Source: Kwoniella bestiolae CBS 10118
Taxonomy: Eukaryota; Basidiomycota; Tremellomycetes; Tremellales; Cryptococcaceae
DNA length: 64,000 bases
Direction: 5' to 3'
NCBI RefSeq assembly: GCF_000512585.2
Contig: NC_089241.1
Location: forward strand, 3,368,501-3,432,500
The notes under the pieces are model-generated. The model was not told the origin of the DNA. It made no database searches and saw only the letters and a list, made by a program, of their open reading frames with translations. The position numbers and the translations under genes were made by a program. Below are positions 11,975-23,442 of this stretch, piece by piece; position 1 is the stretch's first letter, and each line of letters opens with the position of its first letter.

Positions 11975-13593
11975 ATGGTGTCGACCACCTCCATCCTCGC
12001 TTCGGCACTAGCTATCACCTCTTCTCTCGTATCGGCTAGTCCTACGTTCGTTACTAAGACCAATGATAATGGTACGAGTGGGAAATTGGAGTTTGAGTTT
12101 CCATTGAAACCCAAGATCATGCTTATCTCGTGAGTGCACTCTTCCTTCTGCTCCTGCTGTCAACATCTCCTACCTTCCTTCCTTCCTCCTCATACAGGAC
12201 ATGGTATCTCTCAACTAACCCCCGCTCCTTCCCCCCACATCAGCCTATTCGCCCCAGAGGACGTATGGACCCAATCCCTCGGCTTGACTAACAACATCAC
12301 TCTTCCTGGGTTGTCCCCACTCTTCCCCTCCATAGGGTGCAATGACGACGCCTCGATCTGTCATATGACTACTGGGGAGTCGGAGATCAACGCTGCTTGC
12401 TCTACTTCGGCGATGTTGTTGGCTGATGAGTTTGATTTCACCTCGACTTACTTGTGAGTGCGAGTGGACCTTCTTCACCTCATAGGTAGATGTCGTATCG
12501 GACAGAAGTGCTGATGCCCTTCATTGGTCATAGCCTTATCGGTGGTATTGCTGGAATCAATCCTTATATGGGTACGACAGGGTCTGTTGGATTCGCTCGT
12601 TATGCTGTGCAGGTGGCTCTAGGGTAAGTTTTATCCTTCACGGTCCCCACCCAGCGTCCATCTCAAATATTACTTGATCATGCATACGCTTCAGTTCGGG
12701 GCTATGGGCTGACCCTTCCACGATCAGCTACGAGATCGACTCCCGCCAAATCCCCTCAAACTGGTCAACAGGCTACTGGCTTTTCGGCTCTTCCCAACCC
12801 GGTGAACCAGCAACTACAATCTACGGTACGGAGGTGTACGAGCTCAACACCAACCTCCGAGAGAAAGTCATGGGATACCTCGGTGATGTACAGCTGAACG
12901 ATACAGCCGAAGCAGCAGAGTACAGATCGAAATACGACTATTCGCCTGCGAATCAATCTCCTCAGATATTCAAAGGGGACGTAGCTACCTCTGATGTCTA
13001 CTTTGCTGGAAACTTGCTGGACGAGGCTTTCGGAAATATCACTAGTCTCTGGACTAACGGGACTGGAAAATATGCTTTGACGGCCGAAGAGGATAATGCG
13101 ATTTTTGAAGCTATGGTTAGATCCCATACGGCCAAGAAGATGGATTTCAGTAGAGTCGTGTTGATGAGGACGGCTAGTGATTTCGATAGAGGGTATGGTG
13201 GATCTGATGCGTGGGTGTTCCATTCTTCTTCAGACTTTATATTCATGTCTATTGTTGGGTTACTTGGCTGATGATACATGCTCAGCGTCACCGCATTCCA
13301 AGCTGAGCAATACGGCTTCGAAATTGCCATTGCCAATATCCAAATCGCGTACACTCCAATCATCGAGGTGAGTCTTGACCAAACTTGTCTTTGCTTTTGC
13401 TATATACTGATGGCGCCGGATTGGTTAGGGTATTCTCAACGACTGGGATTCAACTTTCAGCAAAGGTGTATCCCCTCAAGATGAGTGGTTATACAATGCC
13501 GACATCTTCCATACGCTTGTTCAAAGGAAGAGGGAAGTAAGGGAATTTGAGAGGATGATGAAACGTTCTCAGGTTGGAAAGTTTAGACGATAG
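11975..13593 (+). CDS. Secreted purine nucleoside permease (NUP) family protein
   Basis: NUP-family protein of 394 residues. In Candida the family is linked to purine nucleoside uptake, and its fold is related to nucleoside phosphorylases. Exons 11975-12129, 12244-12453, 12534-12623, 12728-13210, 13286-13367 and 13429-13593 close in frame. A signal peptide (MVSTTSILASALAITSSLVSA) starts at this ATG, which is better than the in-frame upstream ATG at 11873. Family motifs include KPKIMLIS, LFAPEDVW, GESEINAACS, YFLIGGIAGINPYMGT, GFARYAVQVALG, VVLMRTASDFDRGYGG and FQAEQYGFEIAIAN. The protein probably acts at the cell surface or outside the cell. It may bind or cleave nucleosides rather than act as a true permease, since no multi-helix membrane part is present. 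Confidence 0.88.
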
Positions 13594-13937
13594 TCGAGAT
13601 AAAAGGGACATTCTCGGTTTTCTTTCCGCTGAATTTCATCACAGTACAGTACAGTATAAATAGGTAGTCATTCACATAGAATCAGTAGGACTCAAGTATA
13701 ATCATAAATCAAAGTTATAATAGAACAACGATATGAATACATATCTACCCATCGACATCAACGCTACCTGCCCACAGCGAGGGCATCATTGCAGAGCAAC
13801 ATCCGAATCCGAACACCTATTTGGCCAGAGCTAATGAGTCCCAAGTTCCAATGATGCTAGTCTACTTCGAAGACCGGTTACCTGTGTGGCGCGCATCTAA
13901 TGTGCGATCATGGATTGACCAGGATGATATAGTCGAT
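13594..13937. other. Convergent 3' spacer
   Basis: Between the stop codons of the NUP-like and ketopantoate-reductase-like genes. Contains AT-rich stretches near 13660-13740 and nothing that looks coding. Confidence 0.4.
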
Positions 13938-15254
13938 CTACCCGATTAACTTCTGTTCCTCTTCTATGAACTTGATCATCTCACAGATTAGCCTATTCAA
14001 ATCCGTCTTGCATCCCAGCTCATCGCCCAGCTTGACCAGATATCCATTTATGTAATCTATCTCCGTCCTCCTCTTTTCTCTGATATCAACGGCCATAGAT
14101 GATGTATTATGTTTGGTAGATTCGATGGTATCGTACACTATCTTCTTTAAGCTCTCTGCTCCGAATACCTTTAACATATCTTTATCTGAATTCTGATTCT
14201 GGTCTTGTTTAAGTTGTTCGAGTAAGATCTGGGAAGATTCTTCGATAATTCTGTCGACGATATTCACACCCCATGGAATGTCTTGTAATCTCCCGTTGGG
14301 CATTTGTCCTCTCCCTAGTATGGCTGTTATGGGATTTACCGCTGCGTTGATCACTAACTTCAACAGTAATGCTTGGTTGAGTTGATTGTACGATAGCAAC
14401 TGAGACTTCAGGTCGGTCAGACTAAGTAAGGCTGATAAGGTATCTTTTAGATGTATCAAGTCTTGACGCCCATCGGGTATTTCTAATCCCTCTATATCAT
14501 CCACCGAGATATCCCTAACTCTACTCTTGCCACATATCCAAACTTCTACTCTATCATGTCCAACATTCTTTGTGGGATCAGGTACTAAGCCCCACTTGAT
14601 GAACCCCCCGCCAGGCTCGATATGATGGTTGATCCCCCCCCTCCGACCAGCAGGAGACACCGCATGAGGTGTTGTCCCAAGTATGAAATGTGGTCTCTTA
14701 TCTCTGTCCCGGAAGAAAGTGGAGATCAACTCTTGGTACACTCCCATACCATTTTGCAATAAGCTTATCACACTATGCTCATCTAGGCGATGTAATAACG
14801 GCTCAATAGCTTGGGAGGTTTGGGTGGTTTTGGTGCATATCAGAAGACTCGATATGTACTCGTTCGACGAAGGATCGTTCAAGGATGATTCGACTTGATA
14901 TGCTTCTGAGATGGTTCTAGTAGTTTGTCGATTGGAAGATAGGGTTTTGGGGAAGGTGCCGGGTGATCTGACTAGGAGAGTTAGGGGGGTGGAAGGGGTG
15001 GATAGGTGGAGATGGTGCGCTATCAGGGTTCCTATTGAGCCGATACCTAGCTGGATGTTTGTCAGCTTTGAGTTCTCCCATGAGACGACGGTTTTGATAT
15101 TGCGGGTACTACGGTGGACTTGCCAGAGACAAGAAATGACCAGGGATACCTGGAAGAGTAGAGAGACACGTGAAGGGGGAAAGGCAGAGGACCGGGTAGA
15201 GGAGCAGAGGAAAGGCAGAAGACTACTCACGATATGTATCCTTGTCCTCGTCAT
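13938..15254 (-). CDS. Ketopantoate reductase-like protein (ApbA/PanE family)
   Basis: NADPH-dependent 2-dehydropantoate 2-reductase family (vitamin B5/CoA pathway), 378 residues. Two exons, 15254-15231 and 15050-13938, join to MTRTRIHILGIGSIGTL, which places the Rossmann glycine motif at the N-terminus where the family has it. The 180-bp intron has a GTGAGT donor and CTGAC...CATCCAG acceptor. Without splicing the frame stays open upstream, which would give a false 486-residue protein with an unrelated N-terminus. Other motifs: LLICTKTTQT, VISLLQNGMG, LGTTPHAVSPAG, and the catalytic-domain signature LLKLVINAAVNPITAILGR, with the conserved Lys and Asn positions. Fungi carry several ApbA-type proteins, so the exact substrate is not settled. 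Confidence 0.88.
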   Translation of the reverse strand: MTRTRIHIVSSLLPFLCSSTRSSAFPPSRVSLLFQVSLVISCLWQVHRSTRNIKTVVSWENSKLTNIQLGIGSIGTLIAHHLHLSTPSTPLTLLVRSPGTFPKTLSSNRQTTRTISEAYQVESSLNDPSSNEYISSLLICTKTTQTSQAIEPLLHRLDEHSVISLLQNGMGVYQELISTFFRDRDKRPHFILGTTPHAVSPAGRRGGINHHIEPGGGFIKWGLVPDPTKNVGHDRVEVWICGKSRVRDISVDDIEGLEIPDGRQDLIHLKDTLSALLSLTDLKSQLLSYNQLNQALLLKLVINAAVNPITAILGRGQMPNGRLQDIPWGVNIVDRIIEESSQILLEQLKQDQNQNSDKDMLKVFGAESLKKIVYDTIESTKHNTSSMAVDIREKRRTEIDYINGYLVKLGDELGCKTDLNRLICEMIKFIEEEQKLIG

Positions 15255-15947
15255 TCTGCCTGCACTCGCCTGCTCAAGATATATCTGCTCGATTATGTAG
15301 CAAATAGAGAACACCATAGGTATAACGAATCCCACCCGCATCCATCTCCTTTTCGTTATCCTATGCTGTTCTCGAATGGACCACCTCCACCGCCACAACG
15401 CTTCAGTGGTCGTACACAGCAGGCGGAGTTATGCTTTGTTAGTGATAAAACGCCGAATAGTAGTGGTACTATGTATGTCATGTTCCTTCCTCACGCTACC
15501 ACACGAGAACACGAAAGATAATTCAACTTTTTATAATACATCCATCCTCTTCGATCTATATCATCTTCTGCATTATCATAGCATACACCCTCAACAGCTA
15601 CCAACTCAGTCAATTCCAACCTCATCACATCAATCACAACTCTAGTATCTTCATTTCAAGGTGAGTTGAAGTCATTTTCACTGCGAGCATCCGGGAGGAG
15701 GGGCAACGAGAGGAGGAAGCTGCGAACGAAAGTAAGAAGGTATTCCGAACATGGAAGCTACGAAACGGACCGCAAGTGCTTGGTGGTATGTCTGTAGCAG
15801 GATTACTGAGATGTTGGAGATGGGATCTGAAGAAAATTTTGAACATTTGGAAGATTCTGCTTCAACTCTCCTTCGTCTGCTCTTTTCCCTTAAGTTCCGT
15901 CAACATAGTATCTCAACACGACTGACCTCCATCTTTTTGCCGCTCAG
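15255..15947 (+). promoter_or_regulatory. Divergent promoter and 5'-UTR intron of the GYF gene
   Basis: A GTGAGT donor at 15661 and a pyrimidine-rich CGCTCAG acceptor ending at 15947, immediately before the ATG, define a probable 287-bp 5'-UTR intron. Upstream, 15255-15660 should hold the shared promoter with the minus-strand gene. No TATA box is obvious. Confidence 0.5.
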
Positions 15948-18900
15948 ATGTCCATTCACTTTGCTCCTCAATGGGTCAAACCAATCAAACCATCTGGCAC
16001 TTCTCTGACCCCTACAAGCGAGAATCCAATCTCCCTCAAAAACGCTTCATCACACTCGAACACAGCGCCCAGCAATCCAAATGCATCTTTCCCCGCATTA
16101 TCACATCCTCAACGTGCCGGTGTGATTTCCCCTACGACTGGTCAAGCACCACACAATTCACAGCCTTTGAGCTACTCCAGAGTAACGCACACACCTCTAT
16201 CACCTAGTTTCCCCAACGAACCTAGTTACTTCCCATATCAAGAACCTAATGGAAACACCAATGGGGTGAATGGGGATGGTTCTACGTCCCATCCGTTTAG
16301 ATACGGTAGAGATCAGATTCTGAACCTGTTCGATGAGATCAAGTTCAAGGAGAGACCTATCGAGTTGGTGGAGATGGCAGAAGGAGGTGGTGTGCTGGTC
16401 AGCAAATCGGTGAATAAACCGATCGGATTGAGGGATCTTTCGGAAATCGAGAAGAAGGTGAGTCACGACTTTTTTGTATTGTGATTCGATATCTAACACG
16501 TACATCAGCTCCTCGCTACTTCCATTCATCCCCCGCCACCCACGAGGCGTCAAAATACCCATGGGAACGCTTCCAACGCCAATACAAACGCTGCTCCCGA
16601 ACCTCCTACGCCAAATGGGCTTCCCTCTCGTCGAGCTGGTGGATTCGCCCGAGGTGAAGGAGGGGCGTTTGGAGGTGGATTAGGGGGCAAGATCGGTACG
16701 ATTGGTGGAGGTCTGATCAGTCCCGGTGGGCTGGACAGTAAAGCTCCCGGTGCGCTAGGTGGTGGTTTTGGTGGAGTAGGGAAGAGGTTAGGTAGAGTGA
16801 GAGGTGATGCCGCTGAAGGCGGTACAGGTGAGTTAGCTGCGATGTCACCTGCTACCATCCAAGCTAATAGTATGTCATTCAGACGGTACTCGATCCACCG
16901 GACCAAATTGGAGACCTGCTAGGACTGCTTCGGGCAGCTTTGAAGGTGTTCTAGGCTTCGGTAGTAATGGGCCCTCAGCTTTGTCTACAGGAAACCCTCT
17001 TTCGCCTAATCCCAATACCGATGTTTCTGAAGGTACCGATAGCAAAGAAAAAATTGGTGAACCGGTGAAGGAGAAGTCAGATGAGGAGAAAAAGGAGGAG
17101 GATGTTGGTAGATTCGGTAAAGGCGGTGGTCCTGGATGGGGAACTGGTCAAAAGAAATGGAGGATTGCTGCTGGTCTATCTGCTCCTGGCGATGGCGATA
17201 AGGTGAGCCCTGATGGTCCTGCTAATGCGACCAGATAACTGACGATTTTGACAGACTCTTGAAGTACCGATCGCGAATGAGCCTAGCTCAGTGTCTGTCG
17301 TCGCTACTCCATCAGCTACACCTGTTCCTGAGCGAGACGCTACCGTCCTTGACTCGATCTCTGCGCCTGTCAACCCACACCTGATCGGTCAAGCTCAGGA
17401 ATTGGCGCAACAACCTCAACCAGAGGAAAAGCAAGATTTAGGTGCAATCGAGTGGTTTTACCGAGATCCAAACGGTCAAGAGCAGGGTGAGTTTCGGAAC
17501 AACTTGCATTTCTAAACCTGAAGCTCACCGTGATATGTAACGTAGGCCCATTCACCGGTACCCAAATGCACGACTGGTATTCCCACTCATACTTCACCGA
17601 TGATCTACCTCTTAGACGAGCATCCGAGACCACTTTCCGTCCCCTCGCCGAACTCAAAGTATCAACTGGAAATGCTGTTCAACCTTTCTTATCACCTATT
17701 CGACCTCGACAGCTCCCTCCCAATCTCCCTATCCCTGTCGCAGCGTTACAACAACAAGTTACCAATGGTCTCCCTGATACTTTCCGTAACCTAAACGTTT
17801 CGTCACCTATTGCTGCTGATCCTCGAGTCAGTCCTCAACCCCCAATTCAACACACTCCTCAACAATTCAATCAACCTTTCCTTCCAGAACGAGCACCTTA
17901 CTCACCCGGCAACTACGGTCCTGGTTTCAACGGTCAACTTGGATCTCCCGCTGCTTTCGGTCCTACTCCAGGTCAAGGATGGGGTATGGCACCTGGTGCT
18001 GCTCCTGGTGGACCTAGGCTTAACGGCCCATTCGGTTCCATTGGTATGCCATCTCCAATCGGTCAAGGCCCTCTCCCATTCATGCCACCTCAACATCAGC
18101 AACAATTCTTTTCACCTCAAATTGGCAGTCCAGTAAGAAATGGAGATCTCTTCTCCCCTTCTGCAGGTGTAGGCGCTATCCCTACTTCACCTTGGGGTAT
18201 GCCTCAACCTCCCCAACCTCAACATTCACCTGCCTACGCTCCGCAAATACCTCAACAGCAACAACAAGCCCCTCCTGCCTCAGCTTGGTCCAATGAGCAA
18301 CAATATCAACAGCAACCACCTGTTCAACAAGAACAAGAAGCCAACCCTGAAATCGAACAAGCTGTTACTGAAGCGCTGTCACCCGTATCTCCTCAAGATC
18401 AAGTCTTTGAACCAGTTGTTCCTGAAGCCACCCAAACTGCTGTTGTAGAAGGGACTGGCATTGCCGAAGAGCCCGCTCCCGCAGCTACTGAAGTCGAGCA
18501 AGTCGCCGAAACACCTCAAAGAGAAGCCTCTCCCGAACCTCAAGCCCCCACTCCCGCGAAAGCTCCTGCGTCCGTCTGGGGTCAGACTTCTTCCAAAGCC
18601 CCTTCTCGCAAGGCTTCAATCGCTTCTCCCGCTCCTTCCACACCATCAACTCCAGCTTCTGCAGCCGCACCAGTCTCCTCCAAATTACCTCCTGCACCTG
18701 CATCTCTCCCTGCCAAGCCCGCCGCCCCAGCCAAACAACCCTCAACCTCTGAACCGGTATCTGCTCCTAAGACGGTCGCACCTGCCACTCCTGGACCTAC
18801 CGCTGGTACCTCCTCGGGAGAGAAACCGCCCATCGTGTCTACTAAACCTGCTCCATGGGCCATCAAGGAAGAAAAAGATGTCAAAGCTTTGTCGTCGCCT

Positions 18901-20057
18901 TCTCTAAGAGAAATCCAAGAAGCCGAAGCTAAACATTCTGAAGCTAGGAAAGCTGCTCTGGCAGAAGTCAGAGCCGCTACTTCTTCACCTGCGCCTACAC
19001 CTTCACTCTCGAACGAAGATTTCCCTACCTCCATGGCATGGGGTCTACCCTCATCTAAACCTTCTGCACCTTCCCCTGCGCCCGCCACTCCTTCCGCACC
19101 AGCTTGGGGAGGTAACGACTCGGCACCCAAGAAGACGTTGAAGCAGATCCAAGAGGAGGAGGAGAAGAGAAAGGCAAAAGCTGCTCAGGCTGCTCGAGCG
19201 ACTCAGGGTGCTCCTGGATTACCTTCCGCTGCTGGTGCTGTGGCCTCGCAGAAGAGAGGTTATGCTGATCTGGCTGCTAATGCTGCGGTGAGTTTGATTG
19301 TTACTCAATCATAAATCGACTTGGGAGTCATGGAAGGAACATCTGACTGATCTATCATTTTACCGCGTACAGTCCGCCCCAGCTCCAGCAGGCTGGACAA
19401 CAGTCGGAGCAAGTGGTAAATCCGCCGGCGCTGCTACCTCAACGGCCGCAAGAGTAGTCTCAACGCCCGTATCTTCCAAACCTGCTACTCCCGTCAAACC
19501 TTCCACTTCTGTTCCCAGCATAGCTGCAGTCGTGGGTACACCTAAGAAAGCCAATGGTTCTTCTGCTGTCGAGGATGCTAGTGCGCCAAGTGTGGAATTT
19601 ATCAGATGGGTCAAGGGCGCTTTGAATGGGTTTAAGGGTGATGGTGAGTGATGATTCCCTTCACAAGTTGTCCTTCCTCTTAAAAGAAAAGCATCTCGTC
19701 CTCCTGAGTAGATATAAGTACATGAATGCTAATTGGTATGAATGGATAGTCGACGACTTCATCAACAACGTCCTACTGCAATTCCCAATCGACATCCCCG
19801 CTCCCTCCCGAGCAGATACCCTCGAAATCATCTCTGATGGAGTATATGCCAACTCGTCTACACTAGATGGAAGGAGGTTCGCCCAGGAGTTCTATACCAA
19901 ACGAAAAGCCGATTCTCAAAGGAAGATTGCCGGTGGAGGTGCCGGAGTAACGAAGATAACCAGTCTGGCTGATGTGGTTAAGACGCAGGCCCCAAAGGCC
20001 AAGGGAGATGATTTTGGGTTTAAGATTGTTAAAGGGAAGGGGAAGAAGAAGAACTAA
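15948..20057 (+). CDS. GYF-domain protein (SMY2/SYH1-like)
   Basis: Large Pro/Gln-rich adaptor of 1233 residues with one GYF domain, which binds proline-rich (PPG-type) ligands. Yeast Smy2/Syh1 and human GIGYF act in mRNA quality control, translational repression and ER-Golgi traffic. Exons 15948-16457, 16509-16827, 16883-17202, 17255-17486, 17546-19287, 19373-19643 and 19750-20057 close in frame. The GYF domain is split by an intron and reads IEWFYRDPNGQEQG then PFTGTQMHDWY...YF. Its W, GPF and W(x)nYF core is intact. Upstream is a conserved block around RYGRDQILNLFDEIKFKE and a Gly-rich stretch. Downstream are poly-Gln/Pro tracts, a charged helix (KKTLKQIQEEEEKRKAKAAQ) and a C-terminal folded part (VEFIRWVKGALNGF, VDDFINNVLLQFP). 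Confidence 0.92.
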
Positions 20058-20401
20058 GGGAGTAGCTTGTAGAGTTTGAGTGGTACCGTGGTACCGTGGT
20101 CTCAGGCGAAATGATATCAGTCAAGTAACAAGTAACTTGCGTTTACTGAGAAAGAGAGTGAGAATGAGAATCAAATGCATATATCATTATCATTATCTAC
20201 ATTGAGCAGGAATGAGGTCTTTCACCATACATATGAGGAAGAGCATTGCGTTTATGTTGTAAATACAGTACCATCCAATACAATTTTTGAAACACAGAGG
20301 TAATTAATTCCCAGAACTGCCAATCCAACCTATGAGCGACACCTTGATCTCGTAATCGAAAGGATCAGTTGAATCATTTTGTCTTGTAATTTTCAGATTT
20401 C
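20058..20401. other. Intergenic spacer
   Basis: Lies after the GYF gene stop. Contains a small direct repeat (GGTACCGT twice, near 20083) and AT-rich sequence. Nothing coding is seen. Confidence 0.35.
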
Positions 20402-20669
20402 CTACTCCCCCTCTTGTTCTTGTTCCTTCCAATCTTCATTGACAGCATCCCAACCGAATAAATCAGGATCGACACTGAACATCCTCATTAGACCGGCGTA
20501 GTTCCATTCTTGAGTAGTTGACTCGGGTCGGTCGTACGAGGAACTACAACAACCGAAGATCAGTCAGGTTGAGCTTTGAATCGAATATCAGGTCGTTGTT
20601 CATTCTCACCTTTCATTCTCGTATCTATCGTAATTGACATTTTCATATCTGCTTGACCAATTCGTACCG
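20402..20669 (-). pseudogene. Orphan C-terminal coding fragment, apparently 5'-truncated
   Basis: Two exon-like pieces on the minus strand join in frame: from about 20669 down to a GTGAGA donor near 20608, then from a TTGTTGTAG acceptor near 20544 to a TAG at 20402-20404. The join gives GTNWSSRYENVNYDRYENES then SYDRPESTTQEWNYAGLMRM and an acidic tail. No family is recognised. No start codon or compatible upstream exon exists: the only frame with the right phase closes at once, and beyond ~20793 the sequence is the GGAT repeat. It may be the 3' end of a gene whose 5' half was lost to or replaced by the repeat, or a chance open stretch. Confidence 0.35.
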
Positions 20670-20792
20670 CTATGATGTGTAAGCTGAGCTCCATTCGAGA
20701 TCTCTTCTCACAGCTTTTATTTTGGGAGATGACGGATTGACGAGCCGGACCAATCGGACCGGAATTTTTATTCTGGATATTCTCTTTGATTC

Positions 20793-21550
20793 CTGGATGG
20801 AAGGAGGACGGAAATGAGCGGATGGAAGGAAAGGACGGATGGAGCCGAGGATGGAGGGAAGGTGGATGGAAGGAGGAAGGATGGATCTGGAAGGAATGGA
20901 GGAAGGAAGGAAAGGATGGAGGAGGACGATAGGAGATGGAAAGGAGCCGGAGGAGGAATGGAAATGGACATGGAGGAGGAAATGGAGGACAGGAAGGAAG
21001 GAAATGGATGGAAGGATGGATGGATGGATGGAGGAAAGGAAAGGAAGGAGTGGAATGGACGGAATGGATGGATGGATGGATGGATGGATGGATGGAAAGG
21101 AATGGAGGAATGGAAAGCGGACGGAGGATGGATGAAGGATGGATGGAGGATGGATGGACCGGAGGATGGGATGGAGGAGGAATGGATGGAGCGGATGGAT
21201 GGATGGATGGAATGGATGGATGGACGGATGGACGGATGGAAAGGAATGGAAATGGACGGATGGATGGATGGATGGATGGATTCTGGCCGACGAAGGACGG
21301 AGGATGGACATGGCCCGGATGGATGGATGGATGGATGGACGGATGGAATGGAATGGAATGAAATGGAGGATGGATGGAGGAGGACGGATGAGGAAATGGA
21401 ATGGGAGGATGAAATGGAAGGATGGAAGGAAGGATGGAGATGGAGGAGGAGGAAGGACCATGGAAGGAAAGGATGGACGATGAATGGATGGACGGAGGAA
21501 AGAAATGGATCGTAGGAGCCCGGAATCAAAGGTTCTGGATGGACGGACTG
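20793..21550 (+). repeat. Degenerate (GGAT)n tetranucleotide block, ~760 bp
   Basis: Nearly pure G/A/T, built of GGAT, GGAA, GGAC and GGAG units with perfect GGATGGATGGAT runs (for example 21060-21090 and 21200-21290). Pyrimidines other than T are scarce on the plus strand. All frames are open on both strands (Met-Asp-Gly-Trp on plus, Ser-Ile-His-Pro on minus), so the long ORFs here are composition artefacts. The unit does not match the TTAGGGGG-type telomere repeat of tremellomycetes. Confidence 0.95.
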
Positions 21551-21559
21551 GACTACCAG

Positions 21560-22269
21560 AAGATGAAAGCGAATTGCATTTCCCGACAAACAGACCCGAC
21601 ATCATATTACCCTCTGCTCCACCTATGACACCTCCCGAAAGAGACTCACCAGGCGATAAGAAGAATGTTAGATTCATGGGACCAGACGGAGCACCTTTGA
21701 GTCCTGCCTCAACACATATCACCGTATCATCCTACGACGCTCCCCCACCTCCACCTCCTACAGATCTAGCGAGTCCACCTGGAAGTCCTAAAGCTACACC
21801 CCCCAAGGTCGTACTACAGCCTCCTCCACAGGGTAGACCAAGAGGTGATAGTTCAGCCTCTTCATCTTCAAGATCAGGTGGAAGTGGAAGTCATAACACC
21901 TCCTCCCATCCGCCAGTAAACGGAAGACCGAAAGACAACTCGGCAAATGTGCCTATCGGCAAAACTCAACCTTCATCCCATACTACCAGACCCCCAACCA
22001 ACTCATCAATCACTGTTCCGCCACCTCCACCACCTTCCTTGGCATCTTACCCCATGCATCCACCAAGCCAACCTCAACCTCATGGGTTGGGTCTATCCTC
22101 TCCTCAGCCGCAACCTCAGAGTTATGGTCCAACGAGAACCAATTTGAGTAGAAGAGAGGTCGAAACTGTGCAGAAACATGCCAAGTGGGCGGTGTCGGCT
22201 ATGGAGTTTGATGATTACGAGACTGCTAGGAACGAGCTGAGGAAGGCTTTGAACATGTTGGGAGGGTGA
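21560..22269 (+). CDS. VTA1: VTA1-like ESCRT factor, C-terminal portion only
   Basis: C-terminal part of Vta1/LIP5, the activator of the ESCRT-III disassembly ATPase Vps4. The end reads EVETVQKHAKWAVSAMEFDD then ARNELRKALNMLGG, the small helical domain that dimerises Vta1 and binds Vps4. Before it is a Pro/Ser-rich linker (VRFMGPDGAPLSPAS, PPPPPTDLASPPGSP) usual for fungal Vta1. The N-terminal tandem MIT-like domain, needed to bind ESCRT-III, is not found anywhere between the GYF gene and this point. The open frame runs back into the GGAT block with no credible start, and an acceptor-like CTACCAG at 21559 could begin this exon. The gene is therefore 5'-truncated, or its first exons lie beyond a rearranged or misassembled repeat. 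Confidence 0.75.
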
Positions 22270-23442
22270 CGAAACGAGCCTGAATGAAGGGTAGGAACCG
22301 ACGGGGATAAGGTCGGTGGCGAATTACATGAAAAGAAAGTTACAAGTAAAATCTCATAACGAATATCACGACAGTACGACCTGGATAAAAACAAATGAAG
22401 TTGGGCAATAGAAATCACTTGCGAAGGAAAATTTGAACATATAGAGCTGAATCGAGGAAAGTGGCGAGTTAGAGTGTCCTACCCTTAGATCTTTTTAACC
22501 GCTGTCATAATTATCCTACCGCTCCCCCGCCTGATCCCGCTCTCCCCTTTCTACACCAATCATTGCACATACTGTACATACACCCCTATTTTATTAATTG
22601 CATATTTAGTCATTATACCTTGACTCTATTATCGAAGCATCATTTGTAAGCTTCAATTGTCGTTCAGTCACGTTTCGGATGTTGATGTCTTTTATGTTCT
22701 GGTCAACGAAGTGGGATGAGTGAGGAGAACAAGTCGATCCTGTTTCTCATGCATGTTGATAATCATCAAGCAGTACAAACATTTGCATGCATTCGGCGGG
22801 CAGGGGCTGGCGATTGATGTCAAATTGACCGGGGGGGCATGAGGAAGGATCAGCAAGTACTCTGTTGTACGATGGAAGAGTTTTGGATGTCTGCGGGTTT
22901 GCCATTCACTATACAGCCTGATTTTGGGCCCCATCTTTGGGACTACACACCGCATCAAAGAGTGTCCGCTCGCAATTCAGCATTTTGCCAGAACACCTGA
23001 ACATCATTCTCTCAGCATGGTGAGCACTTCGTACTACCATGCTTGTGTGGCGAATGCACCAGGTACAGTAGACAGAAATGACCAGCGCTGCCACCTTTGT
23101 TCTGGTAAGTTAGAGAAAACTCTGGTTTTTACAGTATGGTCGTTGCATCTTTGATCCTTGACTAGCACCTCATACCTTGGCTGGATCGCATCCGCAGCAC
23201 CTCAAACGAGCTGAAATGGTACTTGTACCCTTCGGCCACAGACTATGGAATAAAGTCAACTCAATACATACCTCTTGTATCAAAGTAGCTAAAAATGGCC
23301 GTCACAAGACAGGCGTTTATGGTGGCAAAAGCGCAAATCGTGCGAAGATTGTTCCGCCTTATGATACTGTATTGTCGTTATCGATGTTCCAACATGATCA
23401 TTGTTTTTTTGCATTCACGATCATAGTACTGAAAGAAATGTA
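22270..23442. other. Non-coding spacer, 1.17 kb
   Basis: Between the VTA1 stop and the stop of the first tandem unknown gene (convergent). Only short ORFs with no splice logic are seen. No RNA gene or repeat is recognised. Confidence 0.35.

Noticed and set aside
15051..15398. Extended N-terminus of the ketopantoate-reductase-like ORF
   Set aside because: It is an unspliced intron read through; removal of 15051-15230 places the Rossmann motif at the N-terminus as in the family.
20670..21722. 350-residue minus-strand ORF and several plus-strand ORFs rich in Met-Asp-Gly-Trp
   Set aside because: Pure by-products of the GGAT repeat, in which all frames are open; no protein-like composition or splice support.
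22920..23160. Short plus-strand ORF with CxxC near 23100
   Set aside because: Isolated Cys pair, no domain and no splice-compatible neighbours.
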